A stretch of 64,000 bases of DNA, taken from NCBI GenBank assembly GCA_903861125.1, contig CAIOTF010000016.1:1-64000 (forward strand), given 5' to 3'. The translations under genes and the position numbers were made by a program. This DNA is from an uncultured Ignavibacteriota bacterium (GTDB taxonomy: Bacteria > Bacteroidota > Ignavibacteria > UBA10030 > UBA8401). The notes below the pieces were generated by a model that saw only the letters and a program-made list of their open reading frames with translations, did no database searches and was not told the origin of the DNA. This document shows, one piece after another, positions 10,629-20,018 of the stretch (positions are counted from its first letter, which is position 1; every line of letters begins with the position of its first letter).

Positions 10629-10972
10629 GATGAACTCCTATGTATAGGTTGTTATATGTGATTGTATTTTCAATGTCAAAAAAAGAACGGATACTACAAT
10701 TGCTGCGAACTCCTGCAAAAATCTATGCATCAATAAAAACAATTAAACATGACTTTATCGGGAAACTTTATGACGATTTCGGGAAAAAAGTTGACGATTT
10801 CGGGAAAAAGTTGACGATTTCGGGAAAAACAGCGTGTTTGTAGTTTGAAAATGGAATATGGTGTGGTTAAGCAACGCGGGAGCGATTAGGAGAAAATCAG
10901 ATGCTTACAGGCTATGCGCAGTGAAGCAGTGACGAAATGGTTTTGCTGTTTGAGACTTTGCGGCGGAGGATA
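10629..10972. other. Intergenic region with 20-21-nt tandem repeats
   Basis: This spacer lies upstream of the giant beta-helix gene and downstream of the TPR-AraC gene, both on the minus strand. It holds the tandem repeats at 10750-10830 and no convincing gene. The short open frame at 10640-10843 (+) runs through the repeats and has no recognisable domain. The promoter of the giant gene is expected here; no confident -33/-7 pair was picked out. Confidence 0.6.
10750..10830. repeat. Four tandem 20-21-nt repeats upstream of giant gene
   Basis: Three near-perfect copies of TGACGATTTCGGGAAAAA(A)GT start at 10771, 10792 and 10812, preceded by a diverged copy at 10750 (TGACTTTATCGGGAAACTT). The period of 21, 21, 20 nt is close to two helical turns. 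The array starts about 120 bp upstream of the giant gene's ATG, a place where phased repeats often act as regulator sites or vary in number. Confidence 0.85.
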
Positions 10973-12676
10973 CTAATCTCTGTTGCTCTTGCGGAATGAA
11001 GTCGGAGTCAGTCCGGTAAGTTCTTTGAACTGCCGCTGGAATGTAAATTGATTGTTGAAGCCCACTCTGTCGGCAATCTGGTCGTAGGTTAAGTGGTCGC
11101 AGTCCGGGTCGGTCAGTATCAGTTTTGCTTCGTTGGTCCGCAGCGTGTTGATGAACCGGCTGAAATTATTCCCGAATCCCACGGAGAATGCTTTCGAGAT
11201 ATATTTTTCGTTCGTGTTGAGCTGCTGCGACAGGTCTGTAACGGAAAGATTCGGATTGAGGTACAATTTGTTTTTGGTGATCCGTTCGTTCAGTTCCCTG
11301 TACAGCTTCAGGAAATAGGGATCGCCGCTCTCGGGCGTCATAGCTTCCGAGATGCTCTGCACGTTCGCTTCGCGCGCCATGGCGGAAGAGAGTTCCATAT
11401 TCCGTTCGAAGAGCGCTTGCCGCTTCTGCCGGATATTTAAGTACAGGTATAGAATAATCGATGACGCCGTAAAGAATATAAAGAGGAGCAGGAGCGAAAG
11501 TTTTATGATATGATCCTTGTTCGCGATCTCCGTATCAAGAACGCGGATACGCGCCGATTTCTTTTCATCTTCAAAGATGGTTTTGTACTCTGCTATCTTG
11601 TCTGCCGTTTCGCTATTGAAGATTTCCGCCGTTACTTCATCGTACTGACGCAGCGCCGCATCGTGCTGTTGGGTATTACAGGTCATCGAGTACAGCGTAA
11701 TCAAAATGGAATACGTGTGCCGCAGCTGCGCCGGCATTTTTAATTCCTTAAACGAACGTTCGGCCGAACGTGCATACCGTTCTGCTTTGCCGAAATCTTT
11801 ACGGAGAAGATAATACCGCCCGAGGTGCAGGGTTATTGTTCCGTCCAATACGCCGTCGTGTATCGACGCATTCTTTTCCGCGATCCGTGCAAAGTGTGCT
11901 TCCAGTCCATCGGTCCGGTTCCGGTCCAGCATGGCGCTCACCTTGTTAATCTGCACCTCCAGTGCTCCCCTGGTCTCGCCCGCCTCTTCATACAAGCGGG
12001 TTGCTTCGGTATACTGCTTCATTGCCTGATCCGTCTTGCCCTGCCGGATATAAAGAATTCCGTAGTTTTGGCAGGTAAGAGCACTATTATAGATATCCTT
12101 TTTCCTGTCGAAATAGAGTTGCGCTTTGTTCAGGTAATTTTCCGCTGCGTCGTAATCGTTTGTTTTGGTGAAGAGCAGGCCCAGATTAATGTACGACTGG
12201 TGTATGCTCAGCGAGTCGGCCATATCTTCAGCAAAATGAAGCGAATTCAAATATGCTTTGATCGCATCCTGATACAGATCGTTCAGTTCGTAATTGATGC
12301 CGAGATTGTTCCAGCACGACGAGGCAAATTCTGTGTTTGCAACCGCATACATTGTGGCGATCGCCTTCTTATAATAATCGGATGAAACGTAGTAGCGGCT
12401 CTTGTAATAATTTACCAGTCCGCAGGTATAGTACGCTTTTGCGATGAGCGAATCCGCTTTCAAGGCAACGCTTTGTTCCAGTGCGGCATGGGCATCGCGG
12501 TCGGCCGCGGCAAGATCCGTGGAAATCCGCTCCCTGGCGCTTTTCAGCAGATCCATAACCGCCGCCGCATTTTCGCGTGACTGCGAAAAAAGAGTGGCGG
12601 AGAATACAAGAAGGAACGTCAGCAGTTTGTACAATTGAACCTTTCGTTTTACAAACGATGTTGTTTGAGCACGCAT
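10973..12676 (-). CDS. Membrane TPR-AraC transcriptional regulator
   Basis: 567 aa from the ATG at 12676. An in-frame start 10 codons upstream exists, but the chosen ATG has GGAGAG four bases before it and places the signal/anchor segment at the N-terminus. Residues about 15-35 are hydrophobic. Residues about 40-350 contain TPR units (for example 'ASSCWNNLGINYELNDLYQDAIKAY'), a transmembrane helix lies near 390-415, and residues about 470-565 form an AraC-type double helix-turn-helix ('LSVTDLSQQLNTNEKYISKAF' and 'YDQIADRVGFNNQFTFQRQFKELTGLTP'). Known of the family: periplasmic TPRs sense a ligand or partner and the cytoplasmic AraC domain controls transcription from the membrane. It lies directly upstream of the giant surface gene in the same direction, so it is a candidate regulator of that gene or of the pilin-like gene behind it. 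Confidence 0.88.
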   Translation of the reverse strand: MRAQTTSFVKRKVQLYKLLTFLLVFSATLFSQSRENAAAVMDLLKSARERISTDLAAADRDAHAALEQSVALKADSLIAKAYYTCGLVNYYKSRYYVSSDYYKKAIATMYAVANTEFASSCWNNLGINYELNDLYQDAIKAYLNSLHFAEDMADSLSIHQSYINLGLLFTKTNDYDAAENYLNKAQLYFDRKKDIYNSALTCQNYGILYIRQGKTDQAMKQYTEATRLYEEAGETRGALEVQINKVSAMLDRNRTDGLEAHFARIAEKNASIHDGVLDGTITLHLGRYYLLRKDFGKAERYARSAERSFKELKMPAQLRHTYSILITLYSMTCNTQQHDAALRQYDEVTAEIFNSETADKIAEYKTIFEDEKKSARIRVLDTEIANKDHIIKLSLLLLFIFFTASSIILYLYLNIRQKRQALFERNMELSSAMAREANVQSISEAMTPESGDPYFLKLYRELNERITKNKLYLNPNLSVTDLSQQLNTNEKYISKAFSVGFGNNFSRFINTLRTNEAKLILTDPDCDHLTYDQIADRVGFNNQFTFQRQFKELTGLTPTSFRKSNRD

Positions 12677-13016
12677 GAATCTCTCCGTGTAATGGCAGCA
12701 GTACACGGGAAAAAATATATTCCGCTTTTACGCGATGAAGCCAAGCTCTTGCTCACGTCTCAGGTGAGAGTTTTCCTGACTCATCATCAGGTCAGTCTCC
12801 GACTCCATCGCGAAGGTATCTCTACGAGCCGTAAAGCCGCTCCAAAGGAGATTGTTCGGAACAGTACCTTGTCAACCGAACCGCTTGAGAGCAATTTCTC
12901 CAAAAGAATTTTTTCATAGACATAGCGGATTCCATTTTTTTTCTGTTACACGGTCTGCGAAAGTTTGCTTACTTCCGTCACCGTTATGTTTGTATTACAA
13001 TTTCTGTACAGCGTTG
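12677..13016. other. Intergenic leader region of TPR-AraC gene
   Basis: The spacer between the pilin-like gene and the TPR-AraC gene contains the candidate structured leader at 12731-12812. Short plus-strand frames here overlap both neighbours and look spurious. A run of T at 12906-12914 and 12934-12941 is present without an obvious terminator stem. Confidence 0.5.
12731..12812 (-). promoter_or_regulatory. Candidate structured leader RNA (three-way junction)
   Basis: On the minus strand a 10-bp closing stem (CGCGATGGAG with CTTCATCGCG; 12803-12812 with 12731-12740) encloses two hairpins: CCTGA/TCAGG (12787-12791 with 12775-12779) and CTCAC/GTGAG (12764-12768 with 12752-12756). It ends about 50 nt upstream of the TPR-AraC start codon, in its 5' leader. 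It matches no riboswitch family known to me. It could equally be a chance structure or a protein-binding leader. Confidence 0.35.
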
Positions 13017-13430
13017 TCAGTTCTCGATCGCTATCGTATTGCCGGTCTGTGTTACCGAACAGGTCAGCGTGGGAAACGAGCCGGCGGCTGTAGCCACATT
13101 TCCGACCCCCTGAAAGACCACCCCGGTAGCCGTGCCGGCAGTTTTAATCGTGTACGTTCCATTGCCGTTGGCCGAGAAATTGGTACTGGCCAGTTTCGAC
13201 ATACCCGACGCGTCGGCCGTTAATCCCACAAAGGAATGTCCGCCGCCGGCAAGTGTGGCCGGTGTATTAAAATATTGTTTCGATTTTGCAGCAATCGTCA
13301 GCAGATCGGCAGCCATTGCATCACGGTTGGCGGTGACGGCATTTTCCTGCACCAGCAGAATTGCCACTGCGATCGTAACACCGACGATGATCATTCCTAA
13401 AACGATGAGAAGTAATTGATTCTGACCCAT
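13017..13430 (-). CDS. Pilin-like single-pass membrane protein
   Basis: 137 aa. The sequence begins MGQNQ and is followed at once by a hydrophobic helix of about 22 residues (LLLIVLGMIIVGVTIAVAILLV). An amphipathic alpha-helical continuation rich in Ala/Asn follows (ENAVTANRDAMAADLLTIAAKSKQYF), then a Gly/Thr-rich beta-like globular part to the C-terminus. This is the layout of type IV pilins and pseudopilins, but the usual leader (basic residues, G|F cleavage site and Glu at +5) is absent, so processing by a classical prepilin peptidase is doubtful. No other pilus genes are nearby. It may be an unprocessed pilin-like anchor protein. Confidence 0.7.
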   Translation of the reverse strand: MGQNQLLLIVLGMIIVGVTIAVAILLVQENAVTANRDAMAADLLTIAAKSKQYFNTPATLAGGGHSFVGLTADASGMSKLASTNFSANGNGTYTIKTAGTATGVVFQGVGNVATAAGSFPTLTCSVTQTGNTIAIEN

Positions 13431-13483
13431 ACTGCATTCCTTACATATTTAGTGTTGGTCGTTGAATGAGTTGGTACAACGGT

Positions 13484-16400
13484 TTATTTTTTTAATTTCT
13501 TTGCATATTTCGGATACAATTTTTCAACGCAAACCGGACAAATTCCGTGCGAAAATTGTGCTTCGGTATGTTTCTCCACATACGACTCTACCTGCTGCCA
13601 AAATCCTTCGTCATCCCTGATCTGTTTGCAGTTGGCACAAATCGGCACGATACCTTTCAAAGTTTTAATCTGTTCAAGGGCTTCCTGCAGTTCTGCGATC
13701 ATCCGTTCCCGTTCTTCGTCTGCCTTTTTACGCTCGGTAATATCTTCTTTAATCGCGATGTAGTGGGTCGTTTCTCCCTGTGCATTCAGGATCGGGGAGA
13801 TTGTTGCCAACTCCCAGAACAGTTCACCATTCTTCTTCTTGTTATGGAACTCCCCTTTCCATGTCTTGCCGGATGTAATGTCATTCCACAACCGGATATA
13901 TTCCTCCGGCGGCATAAGTCCCGATTTTAAGAATCGCGGGTTATTTCCCAGCACTTCGCCGGGATGATACCCTGTTATCTCAACAAACTTGGGATTTACA
14001 TACCGGAGCAAACCTTCGGTATCGGTGATCATTACCGAAGCAGGACTTTGTTCGACCGCCTGCGAAAGCTGGCGCAGTCTCAACTCCGTATTTTTTCGCT
14101 CGGTAATATCTTTCGAGATACAGGAAACGTATAACACCCTTCCCTGATTATCTTTCACCGGATCGGCTGTGGTTACATAATATACCGTTGCGCCTCTTTT
14201 ATCGACGATCTGAGATTCGACTTCGTTCGTCTCTCTGGTCTTAAACACCTTCCGCACAAGTTCCAGCCGATTTTCAGCTTCATCGTGGAAGAATACGTCG
14301 TGCGGTGTTTTTCCGATAAAATCTTCCGGTGTTTTTCCGAAACGCCGAGCAAATGCTTCGTTCACAAATCGGTACGTTTCATCAGGATTAAAACTGAAGA
14401 TCGGATCGTTGGAATACATCACCAGCCCGCGGTATTTTTCCTCGCGGTCACGCAATTCTTTTTCGGCAAGCATGCGCTCGCTGATGTCGCGTATAACAAA
14501 CACAAAATGGGTTGTTTGGCGTTGCTCGGTGACCACAGGAGAAATAGTTACTTCGCTCCAAAATGTCCTGCTGTCTTTTCGGTATAAGAGTATTTCACCG
14601 AAAAATTGGTTTGATTTTTTCAACGCTTCAAGCAAGGTTTTTACAGTGCCGGATTCGCTGAGCGGACCATGAAACACCTGGCAGTTCACTCCGGTTAAAT
14701 CGTTACCGGCATAGCCGGTGATTGCTTCAACGGCTTTGTTTGCCGAAAGAATAATACCGTCGTGATCCGTTATGATCACCCCTTGCGATATCGATGAAAG
14801 GGCGGCATCGCTCAAGCGGCTCTTTTCCTGCCCGCGTTTTATTTCCGTGATATCCGCAATCAGTACAAAAAATCCTGCCACCCCGTCATGAACGCGGTGT
14901 GATATATAATGTACGAGAGTTAATCCGATCGTGCCGTCAACCTTTGTCAACTGGCGTTCAAACATCTGGTCTTCACCGCGAAGAGCATTACGAATAAACA
15001 GTTCATTCTTCCGGAATAATTCGTCGCCTAACACATCCTGCATCCGCAATCCAATCATCTCAGCCGGAGTATAGCCAAACCATTCGAGGTAATGCTTGTT
15101 TGCAAACGTGCAGACTAATTCTTTGGTCCAGTACCCGACCATACCCGGCATATTGTCGGTGACCTTCCGCAAAAAGTTTTCGCTGTCCAGAAGATCATGT
15201 TCCATATTTTTCCGCATGCTGATGTCGCGGACAGTTGCCTGTATCAATCGGCTGCCGCGGTAATTAAACGTCGATAGCATAACATCGGCAAAAAATTCCT
15301 CGCCGTTGAGACGGCGGTGCAGCCATTCAAAGTTATCGGTCCCGTTGCGATAGGCCTTTGCAACATGTTTGACTGAAGCCTTTCCGGATTCGGTTCCATC
15401 GGGCTGTACTGGAGCAGACAATTGAATCGGTTGGAATTTTGCGAATTCTTCCTTGCTTGATATGCCGAACATTTCAAGTGCTTTTGTATTACACTCAAAG
15501 TATCCTTTCTCCGAAAGAAGCATCAGGGCATCATTGGAGTTTTCGAAGACCGACTGAAATTTACCAAGTGAGTCGGTCAACGCGTTCTGCATCTGCATCC
15601 GATCCGTAACATCTTCGTGCGCTACCACAACACGGATCGGACCGCTTCCCATAAACCGTGTAACGGTTGCCGTGAATATGCGTTGTTCGTCCGGAGTGTC
15701 GCACGCATAATCATGGATATATTTGACCTGATCTCCCTGTATCACAGCACGGATACCGGCAGCAATTGTATGGGCATTTTGAGCCTCGGCACCCGTCACC
15801 GCATCACACACCGCAAGATAATTGACCCCTTCGCAAACAGTATCTCCGTTTACCAAATTATTAGTTGCTACATTTCGCCAGGCACTATTGACGGTTATGA
15901 TCGTGCCGGTTTCATCCAGAGTAGCAATCTGCGAAGAAAGCGAATCCACGATCGACCGGACGAAGCGTTCCGAATTACGCAGTTTATCATTCATTATTTT
16001 GCGTTCGGAAATGTCGCGGCAAAACAACTGAATAATTGTTTCATCGTTTATCGTAACAATGCTCGACGAAATTTCTATCGGAATAATGCGGCCGCTCTTA
16101 TGAATATGTTCCGCCTCAAAGACTGCCATTCCTCCCGAAAGCATTTTGTTTCTCATTGCAGGCATTTGTTTTATCGTTACAAGCGTCTGCAGATCATTCA
16201 ATTTCAAATTTACAATTTCCTGTTCGGTGTAACCATGCATACGGGTAAACGCTTCGTTCGCCGATATGATGGCATACTCCATGGAGAGATAGAGAACCCC
16301 GTCGGTCGCCTTCTGGATAAGCAGATGATACCGTTCCACGCTTTGCCGCAGTGACTTCCTCAGTAATTTCTGTTCGGTAATATTCTTCACGAAACAGACA

Positions 16401-17131
16401 AAGCCCCCCTCAAAATCAGAACGATACTGCACGCTGACCTCAACGTCATAAACAGTTCCGTTTTTCCGGCGGTGCTGTGTCTCAAAACGCTGTTCACCGT
16501 TATTAATAATCAAATCCATATGATTAAGGGTCTGATCATCTCCTTCTATGGCTTCAAGGTCGAAGATGCTCATAGTCAGCAATTCTTTTTTGCTGTAGCC
16601 GCTCATCAGGCAATATGTTTCATTTACATCCGTCAGAAAACCCTGGTTATTCACCAACCAAAAACCATCCATCGCCGTATGAAGAACAATCCGGTACTGC
16701 TCTTCGCTCTTCCGCAGTTTTTCCTCGGCCGATTTTAGTTCCGTCAATAATTTCCATTCCAGCAACGCATTGCCCACTAAAAGAGTTATATCATTAAAAG
16801 TAGTGGGCGATTTAACAATATAATCGAGTGCCCCGGCTTTAATCGCTTGAACAGCCAGATGCTCGTCGCCGTGCGATGTCATCATAACAACCGGGAATAG
16901 TCCGGCACCCAAAGTAATCACACTGTCACCGCCTCCGTCCGGAAGGCGGTAATCAACAAGCGCCAGATCGGGCTGCCGTTGTGAAATGAACTCGCGTGCA
17001 ATGGCAATGGTTGATGCCACGGTCACCCGGTACGTACCGCTCTCCCGTTCAAATCCTCGGCTGAGCAACTCGGCATGTTCCGCTTCATCTTCCACAACCA
17101 GGATATGTTTTTCGGTTTCCTGTTTTTTCAT
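13484..17131 (-). CDS. REC-8xPAS signalling protein with C-terminal four-cysteine module
   Basis: 1215 aa, cytoplasmic. Residues 1-125 are a receiver domain ('ILVVEDEAEH', phospho-Asp in 'LALVDYRLPDG', 'MTSHGD', Lys in 'YIVKSP'). Eight PAS/PAC units follow at about 141, 265, 388, 520, 650, 775, 900 and 1020, several ending in 'xxDITERK'. There is no HisKA, HATPase, GGDEF, EAL or HTH domain. The last 58 residues form a compact module: C1165-x2-C1168, 'IRDDEGFW', 'FSHGICPVC' with C1198-x2-C1201 and H1195, suggesting a metal-binding ribbon. It ends the row 22172-13484 of same-strand signalling genes, 61 bp after the hybrid kinase. It resembles that kinase closely in REC and PAS1, so the two probably arose by duplication. 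Its output is unknown; a scaffold or protein-interaction role fits. Confidence 0.85.
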   Translation of the reverse strand: MKKQETEKHILVVEDEAEHAELLSRGFERESGTYRVTVASTIAIAREFISQRQPDLALVDYRLPDGGGDSVITLGAGLFPVVMMTSHGDEHLAVQAIKAGALDYIVKSPTTFNDITLLVGNALLEWKLLTELKSAEEKLRKSEEQYRIVLHTAMDGFWLVNNQGFLTDVNETYCLMSGYSKKELLTMSIFDLEAIEGDDQTLNHMDLIINNGEQRFETQHRRKNGTVYDVEVSVQYRSDFEGGFVCFVKNITEQKLLRKSLRQSVERYHLLIQKATDGVLYLSMEYAIISANEAFTRMHGYTEQEIVNLKLNDLQTLVTIKQMPAMRNKMLSGGMAVFEAEHIHKSGRIIPIEISSSIVTINDETIIQLFCRDISERKIMNDKLRNSERFVRSIVDSLSSQIATLDETGTIITVNSAWRNVATNNLVNGDTVCEGVNYLAVCDAVTGAEAQNAHTIAAGIRAVIQGDQVKYIHDYACDTPDEQRIFTATVTRFMGSGPIRVVVAHEDVTDRMQMQNALTDSLGKFQSVFENSNDALMLLSEKGYFECNTKALEMFGISSKEEFAKFQPIQLSAPVQPDGTESGKASVKHVAKAYRNGTDNFEWLHRRLNGEEFFADVMLSTFNYRGSRLIQATVRDISMRKNMEHDLLDSENFLRKVTDNMPGMVGYWTKELVCTFANKHYLEWFGYTPAEMIGLRMQDVLGDELFRKNELFIRNALRGEDQMFERQLTKVDGTIGLTLVHYISHRVHDGVAGFFVLIADITEIKRGQEKSRLSDAALSSISQGVIITDHDGIILSANKAVEAITGYAGNDLTGVNCQVFHGPLSESGTVKTLLEALKKSNQFFGEILLYRKDSRTFWSEVTISPVVTEQRQTTHFVFVIRDISERMLAEKELRDREEKYRGLVMYSNDPIFSFNPDETYRFVNEAFARRFGKTPEDFIGKTPHDVFFHDEAENRLELVRKVFKTRETNEVESQIVDKRGATVYYVTTADPVKDNQGRVLYVSCISKDITERKNTELRLRQLSQAVEQSPASVMITDTEGLLRYVNPKFVEITGYHPGEVLGNNPRFLKSGLMPPEEYIRLWNDITSGKTWKGEFHNKKKNGELFWELATISPILNAQGETTHYIAIKEDITERKKADEERERMIAELQEALEQIKTLKGIVPICANCKQIRDDEGFWQQVESYVEKHTEAQFSHGICPVCVEKLYPKYAKKLKK

Positions 17132-17192
17132 TAAAATAATCTTCCGGGTGTTTGATTCATGTTCTTATCTCTCCATGCACTACACTGCACGG

Positions 17193-19487
17193 TCATTTTG
17201 TAGTATCCGGTTTTAGAACTGTTTGCACAGCTTCCATTAGCGCCTCACCGGTAAATGGCTTTTGTAAAAAATAATCGAACAGTTTATTGTCTTTCTCCTG
17301 TTCATGGTCGGATTCTCTCATCAGTCCGCTCATGCCGATGATCTTAATGTGAGGATTGATTTTCCGGATGGTCGTACTGGCCGTCTTCCCGTCCATCAAT
17401 GGCATCATCATATCGATCAGCACAACTTTTGCATTCATCCCGCGCTCAACAAATTTAGCCAGTGCGTCCGCGCCGTTGGTTGCCATGAGCACGGAATAGT
17501 TGTAAAAACGGAGCGTCTCCTCGCACATCACCGCAATGGAATGTTCGTCATCCACGAGCAGGATCAATTCGTTATTACCGATGGTAATGGTTTCAGCGGT
17601 AACACTCTTTTCCGATTCTTTGTGAGCTGTTGATACCGGAATGTAAACCAGAAAGCTTGTTCCCTCACCTATTACCGAATCCAGGTGTATAAAACCATGA
17701 TGATGTTTTACAATGCTGAAGACGGTGGAAAGACCGAGGCCGGTTCCCATTCCGGGATCTTTTGTGGTAAAGAACGGATCGAAGATCTTCTGCTGGATAT
17801 AATCCGGAATACCCGTACCGGTATCACGCACCTCGATCGCCAGATATTTCCCTACGACCGCATCCGGATGATGGGCCAGTTCGCCCGCTCCCAGTTCAAC
17901 ATTCTTGCTGTTCACAATAAGCCGGCCGCCGTGCGGCATGGCATCACGGGCATTCACGCACAGATTCATCAGCACCTGATGGATCTGTGTTGGATCTGCA
18001 GTAATCGTCCAGAGTTCTTTTGGGGTATAACACTGTATTTCAATATTCCGCGGGAAAGTCTGTTCGATAATGTTCTTCACCTCGTTGATGATGTGGCGAA
18101 TCTGCATCACTACCGGTTTGCTGTCCGCGCCGCGGGCAAATCCGAGCACCTGCCGGATAATATCTTTCCCGCGCACGGTCGACGTTTCAATGGTTGTAAT
18201 AAAACTTTGCAGCGATTCATCCTTCACTTTTCGTTTCAAGATCTGTACCGATAGCAGTATGGGACCGAGGATGTTGTTAAGATCGTGTGCAATGCCGCCG
18301 GCCAGCGTTCCGATGCTTTCCATCCGCTGCGAACGGAACAGTTGTGTCTGCATCTCTTTCCGTTCACTGATATCGTCCTTCACAGCTATATAATTGATGA
18401 TCGTACCGGCATCGTTCTTAACGGGTGCAATAACAACCGATTCCCAATAGTATGTCCCGTCTTTCCGCCTGTTGTGAAACTCGCCGGACCACTCTTTTCC
18501 GGCAGTGATGGTCCCCCAGAGATCTTCAAAAAGTTCTCGCGGAGCCGTGTCGGATTTTAAGATCGACGGTTTCTGTCCGATAAGTTCTTCGGCGGAAAAT
18601 CCGGAACTCCGGACCGATGCTTCATTCACATATTCAATCACACCGTCCACGTCGGTGATCAGTACGCTTGTTGATGCCTGTTGAACGGCAAGGGATAGCT
18701 GGCGGACCTGCGCTTCCGATCTCTTCCGTTCGGTGATATCGCGCAGGAACACAACAAACTGACCGCCGTCGTTTGGCCGGTACTTCATGCTTATTTCAAC
18801 ATCAAAAGTGCTTCCGTCTTTCCGGCGGTGTTTGCTTTCAAAACGGTCCTGCCCCTTTTCCACAATCTTCGTCAATTGCAACAAGGTCTCGTCGGCTGCT
18901 TCCCGAAGCTTCAGATCGTTCACTTCCATGGTCAGCAATTCCTCAATGCTGTAGCCGCTCATCTGGCTGTATGTTGTGTTTACTTCCAGCATCCGGCCCT
19001 TAATGTCTATCAGCCAGAATCCATCCATGGCAGTTTGAAGGATAATGCGGTTTCGCTCCTCGCTTATCCGTAGCAGTTCCTCCGCCTTTTTCCGGTCTAC
19101 AATAAGACGCCATTCGCGAAGCACATGCTCCACGATAGACGGCAGCGCGTCGAACGACTCAGGTGATTTCGCAATATAATCAAGCGCACCCGATTTGATC
19201 GCCTGCACCGCCAGCTGCTGATCGCCGTGCGACGTAAGCATGATGGTGGGAAACAAACCGTCGCCAAAATTAATTATTAAATCGCCCCGTCCGTCCGGTA
19301 AATTATAATCAACAATCGCTAAATCGGGAGGCTGCAGAGTAACCGACTCTTTTGCCTCCCTGATCGTTGAAGCGACCGTCACGGAATATTTTCTTTCAGC
19401 TCTCTCAAAGCAGCGGCTGATAAGCTCGGCATGGGCCGGTTCATCTTCCACTACAAGGATATTCGTTACGGTTGATTCGTTTTTCAT
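17193..19487 (-). CDS. Hybrid sensor histidine kinase (REC-PAS-PAS-HisKA-HATPase-REC)
   Basis: 764 aa, no membrane segment. The order is: N-terminal REC about 1-125 ('[10 protein letters not shown]', '[11 protein letters not shown]'), PAS about 142-255, PAS about 262-380, HisKA with phospho-His in '[13 protein letters not shown]', HATPase with the N box '[13 protein letters not shown]' and G boxes 'DTGTGIP' and 'GMGTGLGLS', and a second REC about 640-760 ('LLVDDEHS', '[13 protein letters not shown]', 'LQKPF'). With receivers at both ends it can accept and pass on phosphate inside a multi-step relay. It lies 86 bp after the single-domain regulator and 61 bp before the REC-8xPAS gene. The last two bases of the receiver's Lys-Pro motif and the nucleotide-binding boxes are intact, so the kinase should be active. 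Confidence 0.93.
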   Translation of the reverse strand: MKNESTVTNILVVEDEPAHAELISRCFERAERKYSVTVASTIREAKESVTLQPPDLAIVDYNLPDGRGDLIINFGDGLFPTIMLTSHGDQQLAVQAIKSGALDYIAKSPESFDALPSIVEHVLREWRLIVDRKKAEELLRISEERNRIILQTAMDGFWLIDIKGRMLEVNTTYSQMSGYSIEELLTMEVNDLKLREAADETLLQLTKIVEKGQDRFESKHRRKDGSTFDVEISMKYRPNDGGQFVVFLRDITERKRSEAQVRQLSLAVQQASTSVLITDVDGVIEYVNEASVRSSGFSAEELIGQKPSILKSDTAPRELFEDLWGTITAGKEWSGEFHNRRKDGTYYWESVVIAPVKNDAGTIINYIAVKDDISERKEMQTQLFRSQRMESIGTLAGGIAHDLNNILGPILLSVQILKRKVKDESLQSFITTIETSTVRGKDIIRQVLGFARGADSKPVVMQIRHIINEVKNIIEQTFPRNIEIQCYTPKELWTITADPTQIHQVLMNLCVNARDAMPHGGRLIVNSKNVELGAGELAHHPDAVVGKYLAIEVRDTGTGIPDYIQQKIFDPFFTTKDPGMGTGLGLSTVFSIVKHHHGFIHLDSVIGEGTSFLVYIPVSTAHKESEKSVTAETITIGNNELILLVDDEHSIAVMCEETLRFYNYSVLMATNGADALAKFVERGMNAKVVLIDMMMPLMDGKTASTTIRKINPHIKIIGMSGLMRESDHEQEKDNKLFDYFLQKPFTGEALMEAVQTVLKPDTTK

Positions 19488-19573
19488 ACAGATTGTTTAT
19501 ACATCAGTGTTGTGATAAAATATTTTTTGCGGCCGTCAACGTCCAACCGGATTCACCATGGTACAGGTACAGG

Positions 19574-20014
19574 CTACCACGGCCTCTTGTTCCATGCAAG
19601 CCAGTAATACCCAAGATCTTTTAATAAATTTGCAAGGTTGTCAAAATCCACCGGCTTGGTGATATAACTGTTTGCATGATATTCATACGCCATGGCCATA
19701 TCGCGTTCCGCATCGGAACTGGTTAAGATCACAACAGGAATGGATTGGAGTTTGGCGTCACTTTTTATCTGTTTCAGCACTTCCAGTCCATCAATACGGG
19801 GAAGACGCAAATCCAGCAGGATCAAGTCGGGACGAATAAATTTGCTTTTTGATGCGTACGTTCCGCATTCGCGCAAGTATACGAGTGCCGCCTCACCGTC
19901 TTCCACATGATAGATTGTATTGGCTACTCGAAAATCCTCAAGATTTCGTTTTACCAACTCAGCGTGGTCGGGATTATCCTCAACCAGCAATATTACTAAT
20001 GGTTCTCCGCTCAT
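19574..20014 (-). CDS. Single-domain response regulator, Rcp1 type
   Basis: 146 aa, one receiver domain and nothing else. Acidic pocket 'LLVEDNPDHAELVKRNL', phospho-Asp in 'DLILLDLRLPRIDG', Thr/Ser in 'VVILTSS', Lys in 'SYITKPVDFDNL'. The Pro-rich extension after the phospho-Asp and the length match the Rcp1 group that pairs with phytochrome-like kinases. Its ATG is four bases after the stop of the membrane kinase at 20019, so the two are co-transcribed and this is the likely direct phospho-acceptor of that kinase. No output domain is present; phosphate may pass on to the downstream hybrid kinase. Confidence 0.93.
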   Translation of the reverse strand: MSGEPLVILLVEDNPDHAELVKRNLEDFRVANTIYHVEDGEAALVYLRECGTYASKSKFIRPDLILLDLRLPRIDGLEVLKQIKSDAKLQSIPVVILTSSDAERDMAMAYEYHANSYITKPVDFDNLANLLKDLGYYWLAWNKRPW

Positions 20015-20018
20015 AGAG

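Noticed and set aside
10750-10830. CRISPR array
   Set aside because: The 20-21-nt units are directly adjacent with no unique spacers and no cas genes are present.
12765-12800. Hammerhead-ribozyme-like core (CTGATGA ... GAAA) on the minus strand
   Set aside because: The sequence between the two core boxes does not form stem II, stem III would need an extra unpaired A, and the cleavage-site stem is too short. The bases pair better as the CCTGA/TCAGG hairpin.
15617-16354. Plus-strand ORF of 245 aa
   Set aside because: Antisense to the REC-8xPAS gene and without recognisable motifs.
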